This document shows positions 8,830-16,240 of a stretch of 33,679 nt of DNA, piece after piece. This DNA comes from an uncultured Bacteroidota bacterium (GTDB taxonomy: Bacteria; Bacteroidota; Bacteroidia; AKYH767-A; JABDAW01): positions 1 through 33,679 of the forward strand of contig CAIWCG010000124.1 in the NCBI GenBank assembly GCA_903911135.1, given 5' to 3'. The notes below the pieces were generated by a model, which was not told where the DNA came from, searched no databases, and saw only the letters and a list, made by a program, of their open reading frames with translations. A program made the translations under genes and the position numbers. Positions within the stretch are counted from its first letter, which is position 1. The number at the start of each line of letters is the position of its first letter.

Positions 8830-8996
8830 TTCTTCACTTCCTTTTTCAGGTCTTTATGAGAGGTAAGGTTCCCCTTTGCAGAATCCTTCAGGCCTTCATC
8901 AATCTTTTCAATCACTATTAATCTTTCTACCAATTCATCCAATGTAAACTCCTTTGGGAAGTCTTTTATCGCTAATGTTACCGCTTCTTTTGTCAT
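8817..8996 (-). CDS. Antitoxin of type II toxin-antitoxin pair
   Basis: A 59-residue ORF, MTKEAVTLAI ... KKEVKKWLK, directly upstream of and overlapping the toxin gene. It is highly charged and helical in character, with an FTLDELVERLIVIEKI core and a lysine-rich tail, like short Bacteroidota antitoxins paired with RelE/ParE toxins. I see no strong DNA-binding motif. ATG 8996 lies about 16 bases after the predicted transcription start from the TAACTTTG box at 9019-9026. It would neutralise the adjacent toxin by direct binding. Confidence 0.8.
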   Translation of the reverse strand: MTKEAVTLAIKDFPKEFTLDELVERLIVIEKIDEGLKDSAKGNLTSHKDLKKEVKKWLK

Positions 8997-9018
8997 GTAA
9001 TTGATATTTGATTTAATG

Positions 9019-9026
9019 CAAAGTTA
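9019..9026 (-). promoter_or_regulatory. Candidate -7 box of the toxin-antitoxin operon
   Basis: On the minus strand it reads TAACTTTG, matching TAnnTTTG. It lies between the rfbB stop and the antitoxin start, inside the segment bounded by direct repeats, so the module seems to carry its own promoter. No clear -33 box is visible. Confidence 0.45.
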
Positions 9027-9042
9027 ATAAAGAAAAGAATGT

Positions 9043-9066
9043 TTATCTTTTATGATACATCTTTTC
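9043..9066. repeat. Direct repeat, right copy (rfbB 3' end)
   Basis: Identical over 24 bases to 8499-8522. The repeat begins exactly with the stop codon of rfbB and extends seven codons into the gene. Recombination between the copies would remove about 544 bases, including both toxin-antitoxin genes, and leave rfbB intact. Confidence 0.9.
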
Positions 9067-10104
9067 GTAGTACTTCTGGTAAGCGCCGGATGTAACGTCG
9101 TTTAGCCATTCTTCGTTGGCAAGATACCAATCTACCGTCTTTTCCAAGCCTTCCTCAAATTGAAGCGATGGTGCCCATCCGAGTTCGTTCTGGAGTTTCG
9201 AGGAATCGATGGCATAACGCAGGTCGTGCCCTGCCCTATCCGTCACAAAAGTGATTAACTTGGCTGAAGTTCCCGGTTCTCTGCCCAATTTCTCGTCCAT
9301 TATCCTGCAAAGCAGGTGAACCAAATCGATATTTGTCCATTCATTGTTGCCTCCTATGTTATAAGTCTCGCCAATCTTTCCCTTATGGAAAATCAAGTCT
9401 ATCGCCACCGCATGATCTTCAACAAAAAGCCAGTCGCGAACATTTTCTCCCTTGCCATAAACCGGAATGGGCTTGTTGTTTTTGATATTGTTGATGGTAA
9501 GCGGAATGAGCTTCTCGGGAAAATGATAGGAGCCATAGTTGTTGGAGCAATTGGAGATGACAACAGGCAATTTATAGGTATGAAAATAAGCCCGAACAAG
9601 ATGGTCGGAGCTGGCCTTGGAAGCAGAATACGGGCTACGAGGGTCATAGGCCGTTTTTTCGGTAAAGAATCCCTCTTTGCCCAGCGAACCGAAGACTTCA
9701 TCGGTGGAAATGTGGTAGAATTTCTTGTTTTCCATGTTTCCATTCCAACAATTCTTGGCTGCATTAAGCAAAGTCGTGGTTCCTACTATGTTGGTCATGA
9801 TAAACTCCAAAGGATTCGTTATGGAACGATCCACATGCGACTCGGCAGCGAGATGAATCACGCCATCGAATTGATGTTCGGCGAAAATACCGTTCATGAA
9901 TTCGGCATCCACTATATCGCCCTTTATAAAAGTGTAATAGGGAAGATTTTCTATCTCCCTCAAGTTCTCGAGATTGCCGGCATAGGTCAGTTTGTCGAGA
10001 TTGAATATTTGGTAATCGGGGTAGTTCCTGACGAATCGTTTCACCACATGAGAACCGATGAAGCCAGCTCCACCAGTGATTAAAATTTTCTTTTTATCAG
10101 TCAT
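9043..10104 (-). CDS. rfbB: dTDP-glucose 4,6-dehydratase
   Basis: A 353-residue extended SDR enzyme with NAD-binding GGAGFIG (11-17), the catalytic T-D-E triad in HISTDEVFG (131-139), the YSASK Tyr-Lys pair (159-163), and the family signatures HLAAESHVDRS and NCSNNYGSYHFPEKLIP. It converts dTDP-glucose to dTDP-4-keto-6-deoxyglucose, the entry to dTDP-rhamnose and other deoxysugars. No rmlA, rmlC or rmlD is in the window. It is the third gene of the minus-strand sugar operon, 9 bases after the dehydrogenase stop. The last 24 bases of the gene are repeated at 8499-8522, beyond the toxin-antitoxin pair. Confidence 0.95.
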   Translation of the reverse strand: MTDKKKILITGGAGFIGSHVVKRFVRNYPDYQIFNLDKLTYAGNLENLREIENLPYYTFIKGDIVDAEFMNGIFAEHQFDGVIHLAAESHVDRSITNPLEFIMTNIVGTTTLLNAAKNCWNGNMENKKFYHISTDEVFGSLGKEGFFTEKTAYDPRSPYSASKASSDHLVRAYFHTYKLPVVISNCSNNYGSYHFPEKLIPLTINNIKNNKPIPVYGKGENVRDWLFVEDHAVAIDLIFHKGKIGETYNIGGNNEWTNIDLVHLLCRIMDEKLGREPGTSAKLITFVTDRAGHDLRYAIDSSKLQNELGWAPSLQFEEGLEKTVDWYLANEEWLNDVTSGAYQKYYEKMYHKR

Positions 10105-10113
10105 AAAATAAAA

Positions 10114-11412
10114 TTATAAACTCCAATAATTCATGTCCTTTATCTTGCCGCGATAGATACCCTTGATATCCACCAACAAGCCTGGTTCTGCCGAAATTGA
10201 TTTGAAATAATTTTCATCCAGATTCATGTATTCTGCATGGTTTACAGCCAAGATGATGGCATCGTATCCGGCACCTATCTTGTCAACAAGTCCAAAACCG
10301 TATTCATGTTTCAGATGCTCCGAAGACGCCTTCGGATCAGCTACATCCACATGGACGCTGTACGATTTCAATTCATTGACCACATCGGCCACTTTCGAGT
10401 TTCTTATATCCTCCACATTCTCCTTGAAAGTGGCACCCATAACCAATACCGTTGCCTTCGAAATATCCTTTCCATAAGAGATAATCCGCTTCACGGTTTG
10501 TTTGGCCACATAAAAACCCATTGTATCATTTACATAACGGCCGGAATTGATGACTTGTGCATGATAATCCAATGCCTGTGCCTTATGAGTGAGATAATAT
10601 GGATCGACGCCGATGCAATGCCCACCAACCAAACCTGGGGAAAACCTCATGAAATTCCATTTGGTTCCAGCAGCTTCAAGTACTTCATATGTGTTTATTC
10701 CCATCCTGTTGAAAATTATCGAAAGCTCATTCATAAAGGCAATATTCACATCACGCTGGGTGTTTTCAATGATCTTGGCAGCCTCTGCCACCTTAATGGA
10801 GGACGCTTTGAAGACCCCTGCCTGCACTACCAATTCATAAGTCTTGGCAATGATATCCAAAGACTCTGCATCACAACCGGAAACCACCTTGATGGTCTTG
10901 GCCAATGTATGTTCCTTATCGCCCGGATTGATTCGTTCTGGGGAATATCCAACCTTGAAATCATCAATGAATTTCAAACCGGAAAGTTCCTCCAACAATG
11001 GAATGCAATCCTCCTCGGTGCAACCGGGATATACCGTAGATTCGAAAACAACATAATCCCCTTTTTTAAGTACCTTACCAATGGTGGTGGTAGCCCCAAG
11101 AAGAGGTTTCAAATCCGGCAACTTGTGCTCATCTATGGGCGTAGGGACAGCCACGATGAAGAAATTAGCTTCCTTCAATAATTCCTTGGAGGTGGTAAAA
11201 TGAATGTCACAACCTGCAAAATTACTTGCATCCAATTCTCCGCTTGGGTCCACGCCATTGGTCATCATATCCACACGTTCCTGGCTGATGTCAAAGCCAA
11301 TTACCTTTACCTTTTTCGCAAATTCCAAGGCAATGGGAAGGCCAACATAACCAAGACCGATTACGGCAAGCTTAGCCTCCTTATTCATCAATTGTTCGTA
11401 AGTGTTTTTCAT
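10114..11412 (-). CDS. Nucleotide-sugar 6-dehydrogenase (UDP-N-acetylhexosamine type, TviB-like)
   Basis: A 432-residue UDP-glucose/GDP-mannose dehydrogenase family enzyme. It has the N-terminal Rossmann motif GLGYVG (19-24), AVPTPID (88-94), FESTVYPG (123-130), SPERINPG, a central helix with K213 and N217, and the catalytic cysteine C266 in GGHCIGVDPYYL. ATFKENVEDIRNSK marks the C-terminal domain. The sequence is closest in character to the TviB/WbpA group, which oxidises UDP-HexNAc to the uronic acid using two NAD+. The gene starts 5 bases after the oxidoreductase stop and ends 9 before rfbB, so the three form an operon. Confidence 0.88.
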   Translation of the reverse strand: MKNTYEQLMNKEAKLAVIGLGYVGLPIALEFAKKVKVIGFDISQERVDMMTNGVDPSGELDASNFAGCDIHFTTSKELLKEANFFIVAVPTPIDEHKLPDLKPLLGATTTIGKVLKKGDYVVFESTVYPGCTEEDCIPLLEELSGLKFIDDFKVGYSPERINPGDKEHTLAKTIKVVSGCDAESLDIIAKTYELVVQAGVFKASSIKVAEAAKIIENTQRDVNIAFMNELSIIFNRMGINTYEVLEAAGTKWNFMRFSPGLVGGHCIGVDPYYLTHKAQALDYHAQVINSGRYVNDTMGFYVAKQTVKRIISYGKDISKATVLVMGATFKENVEDIRNSKVADVVNELKSYSVHVDVADPKASSEHLKHEYGFGLVDKIGAGYDAIILAVNHAEYMNLDENYFKSISAEPGLLVDIKGIYRGKIKDMNYWSL

Positions 11413-11417
11413 GCTGT

Positions 11418-12422
11418 TTATTTTTTTAAGGAGTAAATGCGTTCAATTATCTCCACCACTTTCAAGCCTTCCAATGCGTTGGTGGTGATGGTATTTCTGC
11501 CTTTCAACGTATCTATTACATTCTCTATTATATAATGATGATTGGCCGCCGAACCCTTGTAGGCGCCATAATCATTAGCTGGATTGCTCGGTGGCAATTC
11601 AGGCATTTCATAATCCTTTATGTGACAATATTCCACCGTATTCATGTATTGTCCCCCTATCTTTACACTGCCTTTACTGCCTATGATGGTGATGCTGCTC
11701 TCCAGGTTCTTATCCCAAACCGAAGTGGAATAGTTGATGCTGCCCATTCCGCCATTCAAGAAATTGAAACTCACAATGCCAGAATCCTCAAACTCGGTTA
11801 GACCTTCATGGTTGAAGTTGCCGAATTGTGCGTTGATATCCTTGATGTCGCCAAAAAGCCAGTACATGATGTCGATGAAATGCGAAAACTGCGTAAACAA
11901 AGTGCCGCCATCCAGTTTGGCAATACCCTTCCAGCCGCCTTTTTTATAATAGCGTTCATCGCGGTTCCAGTAGCAGTTCAGCTGCACCATATAGATATCG
12001 CCCAAAACCTTCTCTTCAATCACATTCTTTATCCAAACCGAAGGCGGACTGTAACGGTTCTGCATGACGCAAAAAATGTTCTTGTGCGCCTGCAAAGCCT
12101 TGAAGATAACCGCCTCACAGTCAGCCTTGCTAAGCGCCATCGGCTTCTCGCAAACGATATGCTTCTTGGCATCCAGTGCCAACAGCGAATGGGTGGCATG
12201 CAAGCCGTTCGGAGTGCAGATGCTCACCACATCGATATCTACACCAGATAAAAACATATCTTCTGGGCTCTTAAAAAAAGGCACGTCGTAATTTTCAATG
12301 CCCAGTTTGTCTTTCTCGGCAACATCGCAAAGCGCCACCAAAGTAGCCTCCGCATTACGCTGAATCATTTCGGCATGGCGTTTCCCGATATGCCCACATC
12401 CGATTACTGCAAATTTTATCAA
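11418..12422 (-). CDS. Gfo/Idh/MocA oxidoreductase (WbpB/WlbA-like sugar 3-dehydrogenase candidate)
   Basis: A 334-residue NAD(P)-dependent oxidoreductase with Rossmann motif VIGCGHIG (6-13), SICTPNGLH, the family EKPMA (92-96) and the catalytic-domain motif DGGTLFTQFSHFID (171-184). WbpB/WlbA-type members oxidise C3 of UDP-GlcNAc uronate on the way to diacetamido-mannuronates; that role is inferred from the adjacent 6-dehydrogenase. I start it at TTG 12420-12422, giving MIKFAVIG. The frame continues to a TTG at 12476, but a -7 box at 12449-12456 puts the transcript start downstream of that. No ATG is available. It is the first gene of the operon. Confidence 0.82.
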   Translation of the reverse strand: MIKFAVIGCGHIGKRHAEMIQRNAEATLVALCDVAEKDKLGIENYDVPFFKSPEDMFLSGVDIDVVSICTPNGLHATHSLLALDAKKHIVCEKPMALSKADCEAVIFKALQAHKNIFCVMQNRYSPPSVWIKNVIEEKVLGDIYMVQLNCYWNRDERYYKKGGWKGIAKLDGGTLFTQFSHFIDIMYWLFGDIKDINAQFGNFNHEGLTEFEDSGIVSFNFLNGGMGSINYSTSVWDKNLESSITIIGSKGSVKIGGQYMNTVEYCHIKDYEMPELPPSNPANDYGAYKGSAANHHYIIENVIDTLKGRNTITTNALEGLKVVEIIERIYSLKK

Positions 12423-12448
12423 AATAATGATTGTTTTTGTTAAGCCGG

Positions 12449-12456
12449 CAAAAATA
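12449..12456 (-). promoter_or_regulatory. Candidate -7 box of the nucleotide-sugar operon
   Basis: On the minus strand it reads TATTTTTG, a full match to TAnnTTTG. A TTGG lies 16 bases upstream (12473-12476), a weak -33 box. Transcription would start near 12442, giving a leader of about 20 bases to the TTG start at 12422. Confidence 0.5.
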
Positions 12457-12574
12457 ACAAAAAAAGCTACAGCCAACCTCCCCCCCCTAATTCCTAATTT
12501 ATTATTCGTAATTATTTTTTGGAGCCTACGGTTTCTTCTCGTATCATGTCCAGTCCCGCTATCCGCTGTAGCCG

Positions 12575-12702
12575 CTGCCTTCCCATTACCGATACAAAGC
12601 AGCGGGCTGCCGCTACTATCGGGGCTATGCTTCTATGGCAGGTTGCCTCGAATCAGCTTTCAGTAAGCTAATGTTTCCTGACGGGTTTCTCCTCCCGTCA
12701 GG
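12575..12702. repeat. Hairpin repeat element, family B copy 2
   Basis: The core 12597-12631 is identical to 9-43. Here the core is further enclosed by CCGATA / TATCGG arms. Forty-five bases after the core is a perfect 9-bp hairpin, CCTGACGGG / CCCGTCAGG (12677-12702), at the same offset as the unrelated hairpin in copy 1. The stretch before it (12485-12520, CCTAATTCCTAATTTATTAT) resembles the A/T-rich lead of the family A element at 23233. No coding signal was found. Confidence 0.7.
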
Positions 12703-12760
12703 TCTTATTGGTATTGATATCAAACCTGACAGGACGAGACAACCCGTCAAGAGTTAGGTT

Positions 12761-12970
12761 CACTAACCCCACGGATGTGTCCACTAATCCCACTGATGTG
12801 TCCATTAACCCCACTGATGTGTCCATTAACCCCACTGATGTGTCCATTAACCCCACTGATGTGTCCACTAACCCCACTGATGTGTCCATTAACCCCACTG
12901 ATGTGTCCACTAACCCCACTGATGTGTCCATTAACCCCACTGATGTGGGCATTAACCCCACTGATGTGGG
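12761..12970. repeat. 21-bp tandem array 3 (10 units)
   Basis: Ten nearly identical 21-base units, each CAYTAACCCC followed by ACTGATGTGTC, with no indel. The last two units read GTGGG in place of GTGTC, giving CCCAC-TGAT-GTGGG dyads. This is the least diverged array, so probably the youngest. It lies in the gap between the divergent sugar operon and the Kelch protein gene, 58 bases after a family B hairpin. Frames are open on both strands, as expected for any stop-free 21-bp repeat. Confidence 0.95.
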
Positions 12971-13045
12971 CAATAAACTTATGTCTGTGTTGTCTCTTTT
13001 TCTCGTATAAAAACTCACCTTTCCCATATAAAACTCCCCCAACCA

Positions 13046-13075
13046 TTTGTTTGTTCAAGCTTTTTTTTACTTTTG
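13046..13075 (+). promoter_or_regulatory. Candidate promoter of the Kelch protein gene
   Basis: TTTG at 13046-13049, an 18-base spacer, then TACTTTTG at 13068-13075. This fits the Bacteroidota consensus and predicts a start near 13081, about 19 bases before ATG 13100. Confidence 0.65.
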
Positions 13076-13099
13076 TATCTCCATTTAAAACATCAGAAC

Positions 13100-14305
13100 A
13101 TGAAAAAGTTAACACTAATTCTAATCCTTCTCCTCGCCACCATCACCATCTCCAAAGCAGATAGCTGGACTAGGAAAGCTGATTTTCCAGGTATTGGAAG
13201 AGCAAAAGGTGTTGGATTTTCAATTGGTAATATTGGATTTGTAGGTGCTGGTTTAGGAAGTGATATGCATGGTCTTGTTTGGTTTGAAGATTTTTGGGCA
13301 TGGGATCAATTGGTGAATATTTGGAGATATAAAGCAAATTTAACAGGTTTGTCTTCAGCAGTGATATTTCCGATTGGTGGTAAAGGTTATATGGGAACTG
13401 GTGATAACAATTATACAAGATATTCAATTTTTGGTGAGTGGGATACTGCAATGTTTTCATTAACTGGTAAAGCTAATTTTGGAGGAGGAGCTAGAGAGGA
13501 TGCCTGTGGTTTTACAATCGGAACCAAAGGATATATCGGAACTGGATTGGGTAATAATGGATATAATAATGATTTGTGGGAGTGGGATCTACCAAGTAAT
13601 ACATGGACCCAAAAGGCTAACCTTCCTGGTGATTCAAGGATTTGTGCTGTTTCATTTGTCATTAATAATAAAGGATATATTGGATTAGGTAAAAATAGCT
13701 CGAACCAATATTTGAATGATTTTTGGGAGTGGGATCAAGCCAATAATATATGGACGCAAAAGGCAAATTATATTGGTGTTGAACGATATAAAGCTGTAGG
13801 TTTTTCAATTGGAACAATTGGGTATGTTGGTACAGGTATGCAAGACACTAGTACTTTTTATAATGATTTTTGGTCATTTGACCCTATTTCAAATATCTGG
13901 ACACAAAAAGCCAATTTTGGTGGAGAAGTTCGTGGTGGTGCTGTATCTTTTTCAATTGGCAGTAAGGGTTATATTGGTACAGGTTATAATTACAATAATT
14001 ATTTCAATGATTTTTGGGAATATACACCTGATTCTACCAACGGCATTCCAGAGCTCACTCAAGAAATCAAAACCAGCCTCTATCCAAATCCCATGCAAGA
14101 TAAAACCATTCTTACCATTCAGGGCAGCAGCAAGAATGCCTTGCTTAATATCTATGATATAAATGGCCAAAAGGTGCGCAGCATTTCCACCGATAACAGA
14201 CAAGAAATCATCATCAGCAGAGATAATCTTGCTTCAGGCATTTACTTTTATGAGTTGAAAAACTCCCAAGCCATCCTGTCATCAGGCAAGATAGTGGTGG
14301 AGTAA
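13100..14305 (+). CDS. Secreted six-bladed Kelch-type propeller with T9SS sorting domain
   Basis: A 401-residue protein from ATG 13100; upstream in-frame codons lie within the promoter. It has a signal peptide (LTLILILLLATITISKA). Six repeats of about 50 residues follow, each with a GFSIG-xx-GYIGTG strand pair and a DFWEWDxxxNxWTQKANF tail, the layout of a Kelch/galactose-oxidase-like beta-propeller. The last ~80 residues are a T9SS type A domain (TSLYPNPMQDK ... SGIYFYELKN). Copper-ligand residues of galactose oxidase are not apparent, so binding rather than catalysis is likelier. The gene converges on the 14315 gene, with 9 bases between their stops. Confidence 0.9.
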   Translation: MKKLTLILILLLATITISKADSWTRKADFPGIGRAKGVGFSIGNIGFVGAGLGSDMHGLVWFEDFWAWDQLVNIWRYKANLTGLSSAVIFPIGGKGYMGTGDNNYTRYSIFGEWDTAMFSLTGKANFGGGAREDACGFTIGTKGYIGTGLGNNGYNNDLWEWDLPSNTWTQKANLPGDSRICAVSFVINNKGYIGLGKNSSNQYLNDFWEWDQANNIWTQKANYIGVERYKAVGFSIGTIGYVGTGMQDTSTFYNDFWSFDPISNIWTQKANFGGEVRGGAVSFSIGSKGYIGTGYNYNNYFNDFWEYTPDSTNGIPELTQEIKTSLYPNPMQDKTILTIQGSSKNALLNIYDINGQKVRSISTDNRQEIIISRDNLASGIYFYELKNSQAILSSGKIVVE

Positions 14306-14314
14306 GCCAAAACT

Positions 14315-16141
14315 TTATCCCAGCACAAAGGCTTTCTTGAGATGGTTTACATTTCCCTTCAAGTCGAAATACTCGAAATAAATGATGTAGATGCCCACTA
14401 AGGCCTTGGCGGCATCATCATTTATACCATCCCAACTGAAAACTCCATCCACTCCCATCAGCTCATTGCCCACAAGATTCCTTATTTGCCTGCCTCTGGC
14501 ATCATAAATAAGGATGCTGCCCATGTTTCCACCCACCTCAAAATGATAATGAAAGTTCACCACATCGTTCAGCCCGTCGTTGTTGGGGGTAAACACCATG
14601 GGTTCTATAAACAGCGTGTTGTCAGTGTTGGCAGCCTCCTCGAATTGGGAGTTTTTATATCCCGGAGTAGCAAACCCTACCCCTTCAGCAGCAGAATGCC
14701 AGTTGGTCTTGTCCTGTGTTGTCCTCTCCGGATTGATGCGCTCCAAACTTACTCCATGAAAATCATTCAACAAAGGAAACTGCATGGCATCGGAATATTG
14801 CAGCTCATCCATAACCTTCAATTGAGGATTCAACAAAGCCACTCCACCCGAATCGGCATAGAACTGCGGCATGCTTGTTATCTGAAGAAACCCATTGGGA
14901 TTGGAGGTATAATATTGGCTTTTAACGATATTCACATCAGCAGTCAATACCAAATATTCATAAGGATAAAACAACTTGCTTACGCTCGATATGGGCTTGA
15001 CATCATTAATCAAACCATTGCTGAAACCCACATTTGCAAGCTGCATACCCTTCATTTCGAAGGTCTTGTCCGACCTGTTGTAAAGCTCTATAAAATCCAC
15101 CCCACCCGGAAAAGGATTGTACAGGACTTCATTGATAACCACCTCCAAGCTATCCATAATATCAGGCATGCCGAAGGGTTCTTGAACAGTCAAAAGCATG
15201 TTGCCAGCATAATCATTGATGGAATCGATGTTTAGGATATACCTAGTGCTCACCACAAACGAATCAAGAAAAGTAAGATGAACAAGACTGGCATCAGCAG
15301 CGTCTCTTAAGGCGCTGATAGGGTTTCCAATGGAATTATTAACCGCATAATTGCTTGTGTTTTCTGATGATGCCTGCTCCAAATTCTCTGAAAACTGGAT
15401 GTCCAATTGTGTATTGGAAACAACAGTCAACAACGAAACGCTGGGAGAAATGGTATCTACGATGATAGGCCCAACATAGAAATCATCGAAATAAAACTTG
15501 GTGGCGTTGCTGGCAGTATATTGACAGAAAATGCCAAAATAATTGGTGCTGGTAAAGCTGTTGTCGAAGAAGGCGGGTCCTTCTGTCACATAATTCGTTC
15601 CGCCGGTAGTATCAGAATAAATGTTCCAAGTGCCGAGATTATCCCTAGTAACCTTAATGCCAATCGTGTTAACGGATTTATTCACATGTTGAGGTATCCC
15701 TGTAAAAACAAGGGTATTCGTCGCACCTATTTGTTTGAGGAATTCAATGTTCTTGTTGCCATTTATATATAGGAAATAGCCATTCAAACTAACCTTCAAA
15801 TCAGCATTATCAGCAACCAGATAAATCCGTTCGTTGTTTCCAGTTGTCGGAGACAAAGATAGCTTCATCCAAAAATGCCACTCCGTATTATCTATACTCG
15901 TGTTGACAGTGGATAGGTAGGAGGTATCCGCCGATGTTCCATTAAGTTGCAACTGACTTGATGAGTTGATCTTGAAATTTGCCGCATTGCCGTTCCATGC
16001 CGGGTTCAGCGTAAAATCTCCATCAATGAAACCATCGTTAACCTGCGCAAAGGAACCGATGTTCATCATCAGCATCATCAATAGAAAGGTTAAAGGAATC
16101 TTGTTGGAGTGCATTAATCTCCTGAAACTGTATTTTTGCAT
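14315..16141 (-). CDS. Secreted lamin-tail-domain protein with gliding-type (CHU_C/T9SS type B) C-terminus
   Basis: A 608-residue protein. The signal peptide ends near residue 33 (FLLMMLMMNIGSFAQ). Residues about 35-225 form a probable jelly-roll region. About 230-325 is an Ig-like domain of the type found between surface domains (TISPSVSLLTVVSNTQLDIQF). About 340-460 is a lamin-tail domain (VINEVLYNPFPGGVDFIELYN). Residues 516-608 are a gliding-motility C-terminal domain (VFTPNNDGLNDVV ... WDGINDDAAKALVGIYIIYF), which targets proteins to the T9SS. ATG 16114 (residue 10) is an alternative start that still leaves a good signal peptide. A role in attachment or hydrolase display is an inference. 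Confidence 0.85.
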   Translation of the reverse strand: MQKYSFRRLMHSNKIPLTFLLMMLMMNIGSFAQVNDGFIDGDFTLNPAWNGNAANFKINSSSQLQLNGTSADTSYLSTVNTSIDNTEWHFWMKLSLSPTTGNNERIYLVADNADLKVSLNGYFLYINGNKNIEFLKQIGATNTLVFTGIPQHVNKSVNTIGIKVTRDNLGTWNIYSDTTGGTNYVTEGPAFFDNSFTSTNYFGIFCQYTASNATKFYFDDFYVGPIIVDTISPSVSLLTVVSNTQLDIQFSENLEQASSENTSNYAVNNSIGNPISALRDAADASLVHLTFLDSFVVSTRYILNIDSINDYAGNMLLTVQEPFGMPDIMDSLEVVINEVLYNPFPGGVDFIELYNRSDKTFEMKGMQLANVGFSNGLINDVKPISSVSKLFYPYEYLVLTADVNIVKSQYYTSNPNGFLQITSMPQFYADSGGVALLNPQLKVMDELQYSDAMQFPLLNDFHGVSLERINPERTTQDKTNWHSAAEGVGFATPGYKNSQFEEAANTDNTLFIEPMVFTPNNDGLNDVVNFHYHFEVGGNMGSILIYDARGRQIRNLVGNELMGVDGVFSWDGINDDAAKALVGIYIIYFEYFDLKGNVNHLKKAFVLG

Positions 16142-16240
16142 TTCTAATTGGGTATTTATTTGTAGAAAGAAATTTTAAAATTACTAATAATAAATGAGAG
16201 CGATTTTTGTTATAATGCTTCTCATAAATATTAATCAAAG

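Noticed and set aside
8499-9066. Insertion sequence carrying the toxin-antitoxin pair
   Set aside because: No transposase or terminal inverted repeats. The 24-bp direct repeats are gene-derived and longer than typical IS target duplications.
10237-11181. Long plus-strand ORF (314 residues) opposite the nucleotide-sugar dehydrogenase
   Set aside because: It is antisense to an unmistakable enzyme gene, without recognisable domains. The same applies to 9316-10083 opposite rfbB and 20346-21173 opposite citrate synthase.
12761-12970. CRISPR array
   Set aside because: The whole 21-base period is repeated, with no separate variable spacers of 26-40 bases and no cas genes nearby. The same holds for the other five arrays.
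13073-13099. Upstream extension of the Kelch protein start
   Set aside because: The extra codons overlap the TACTTTTG promoter box and would precede a complete signal peptide. ATG 13100 is the sensible start.
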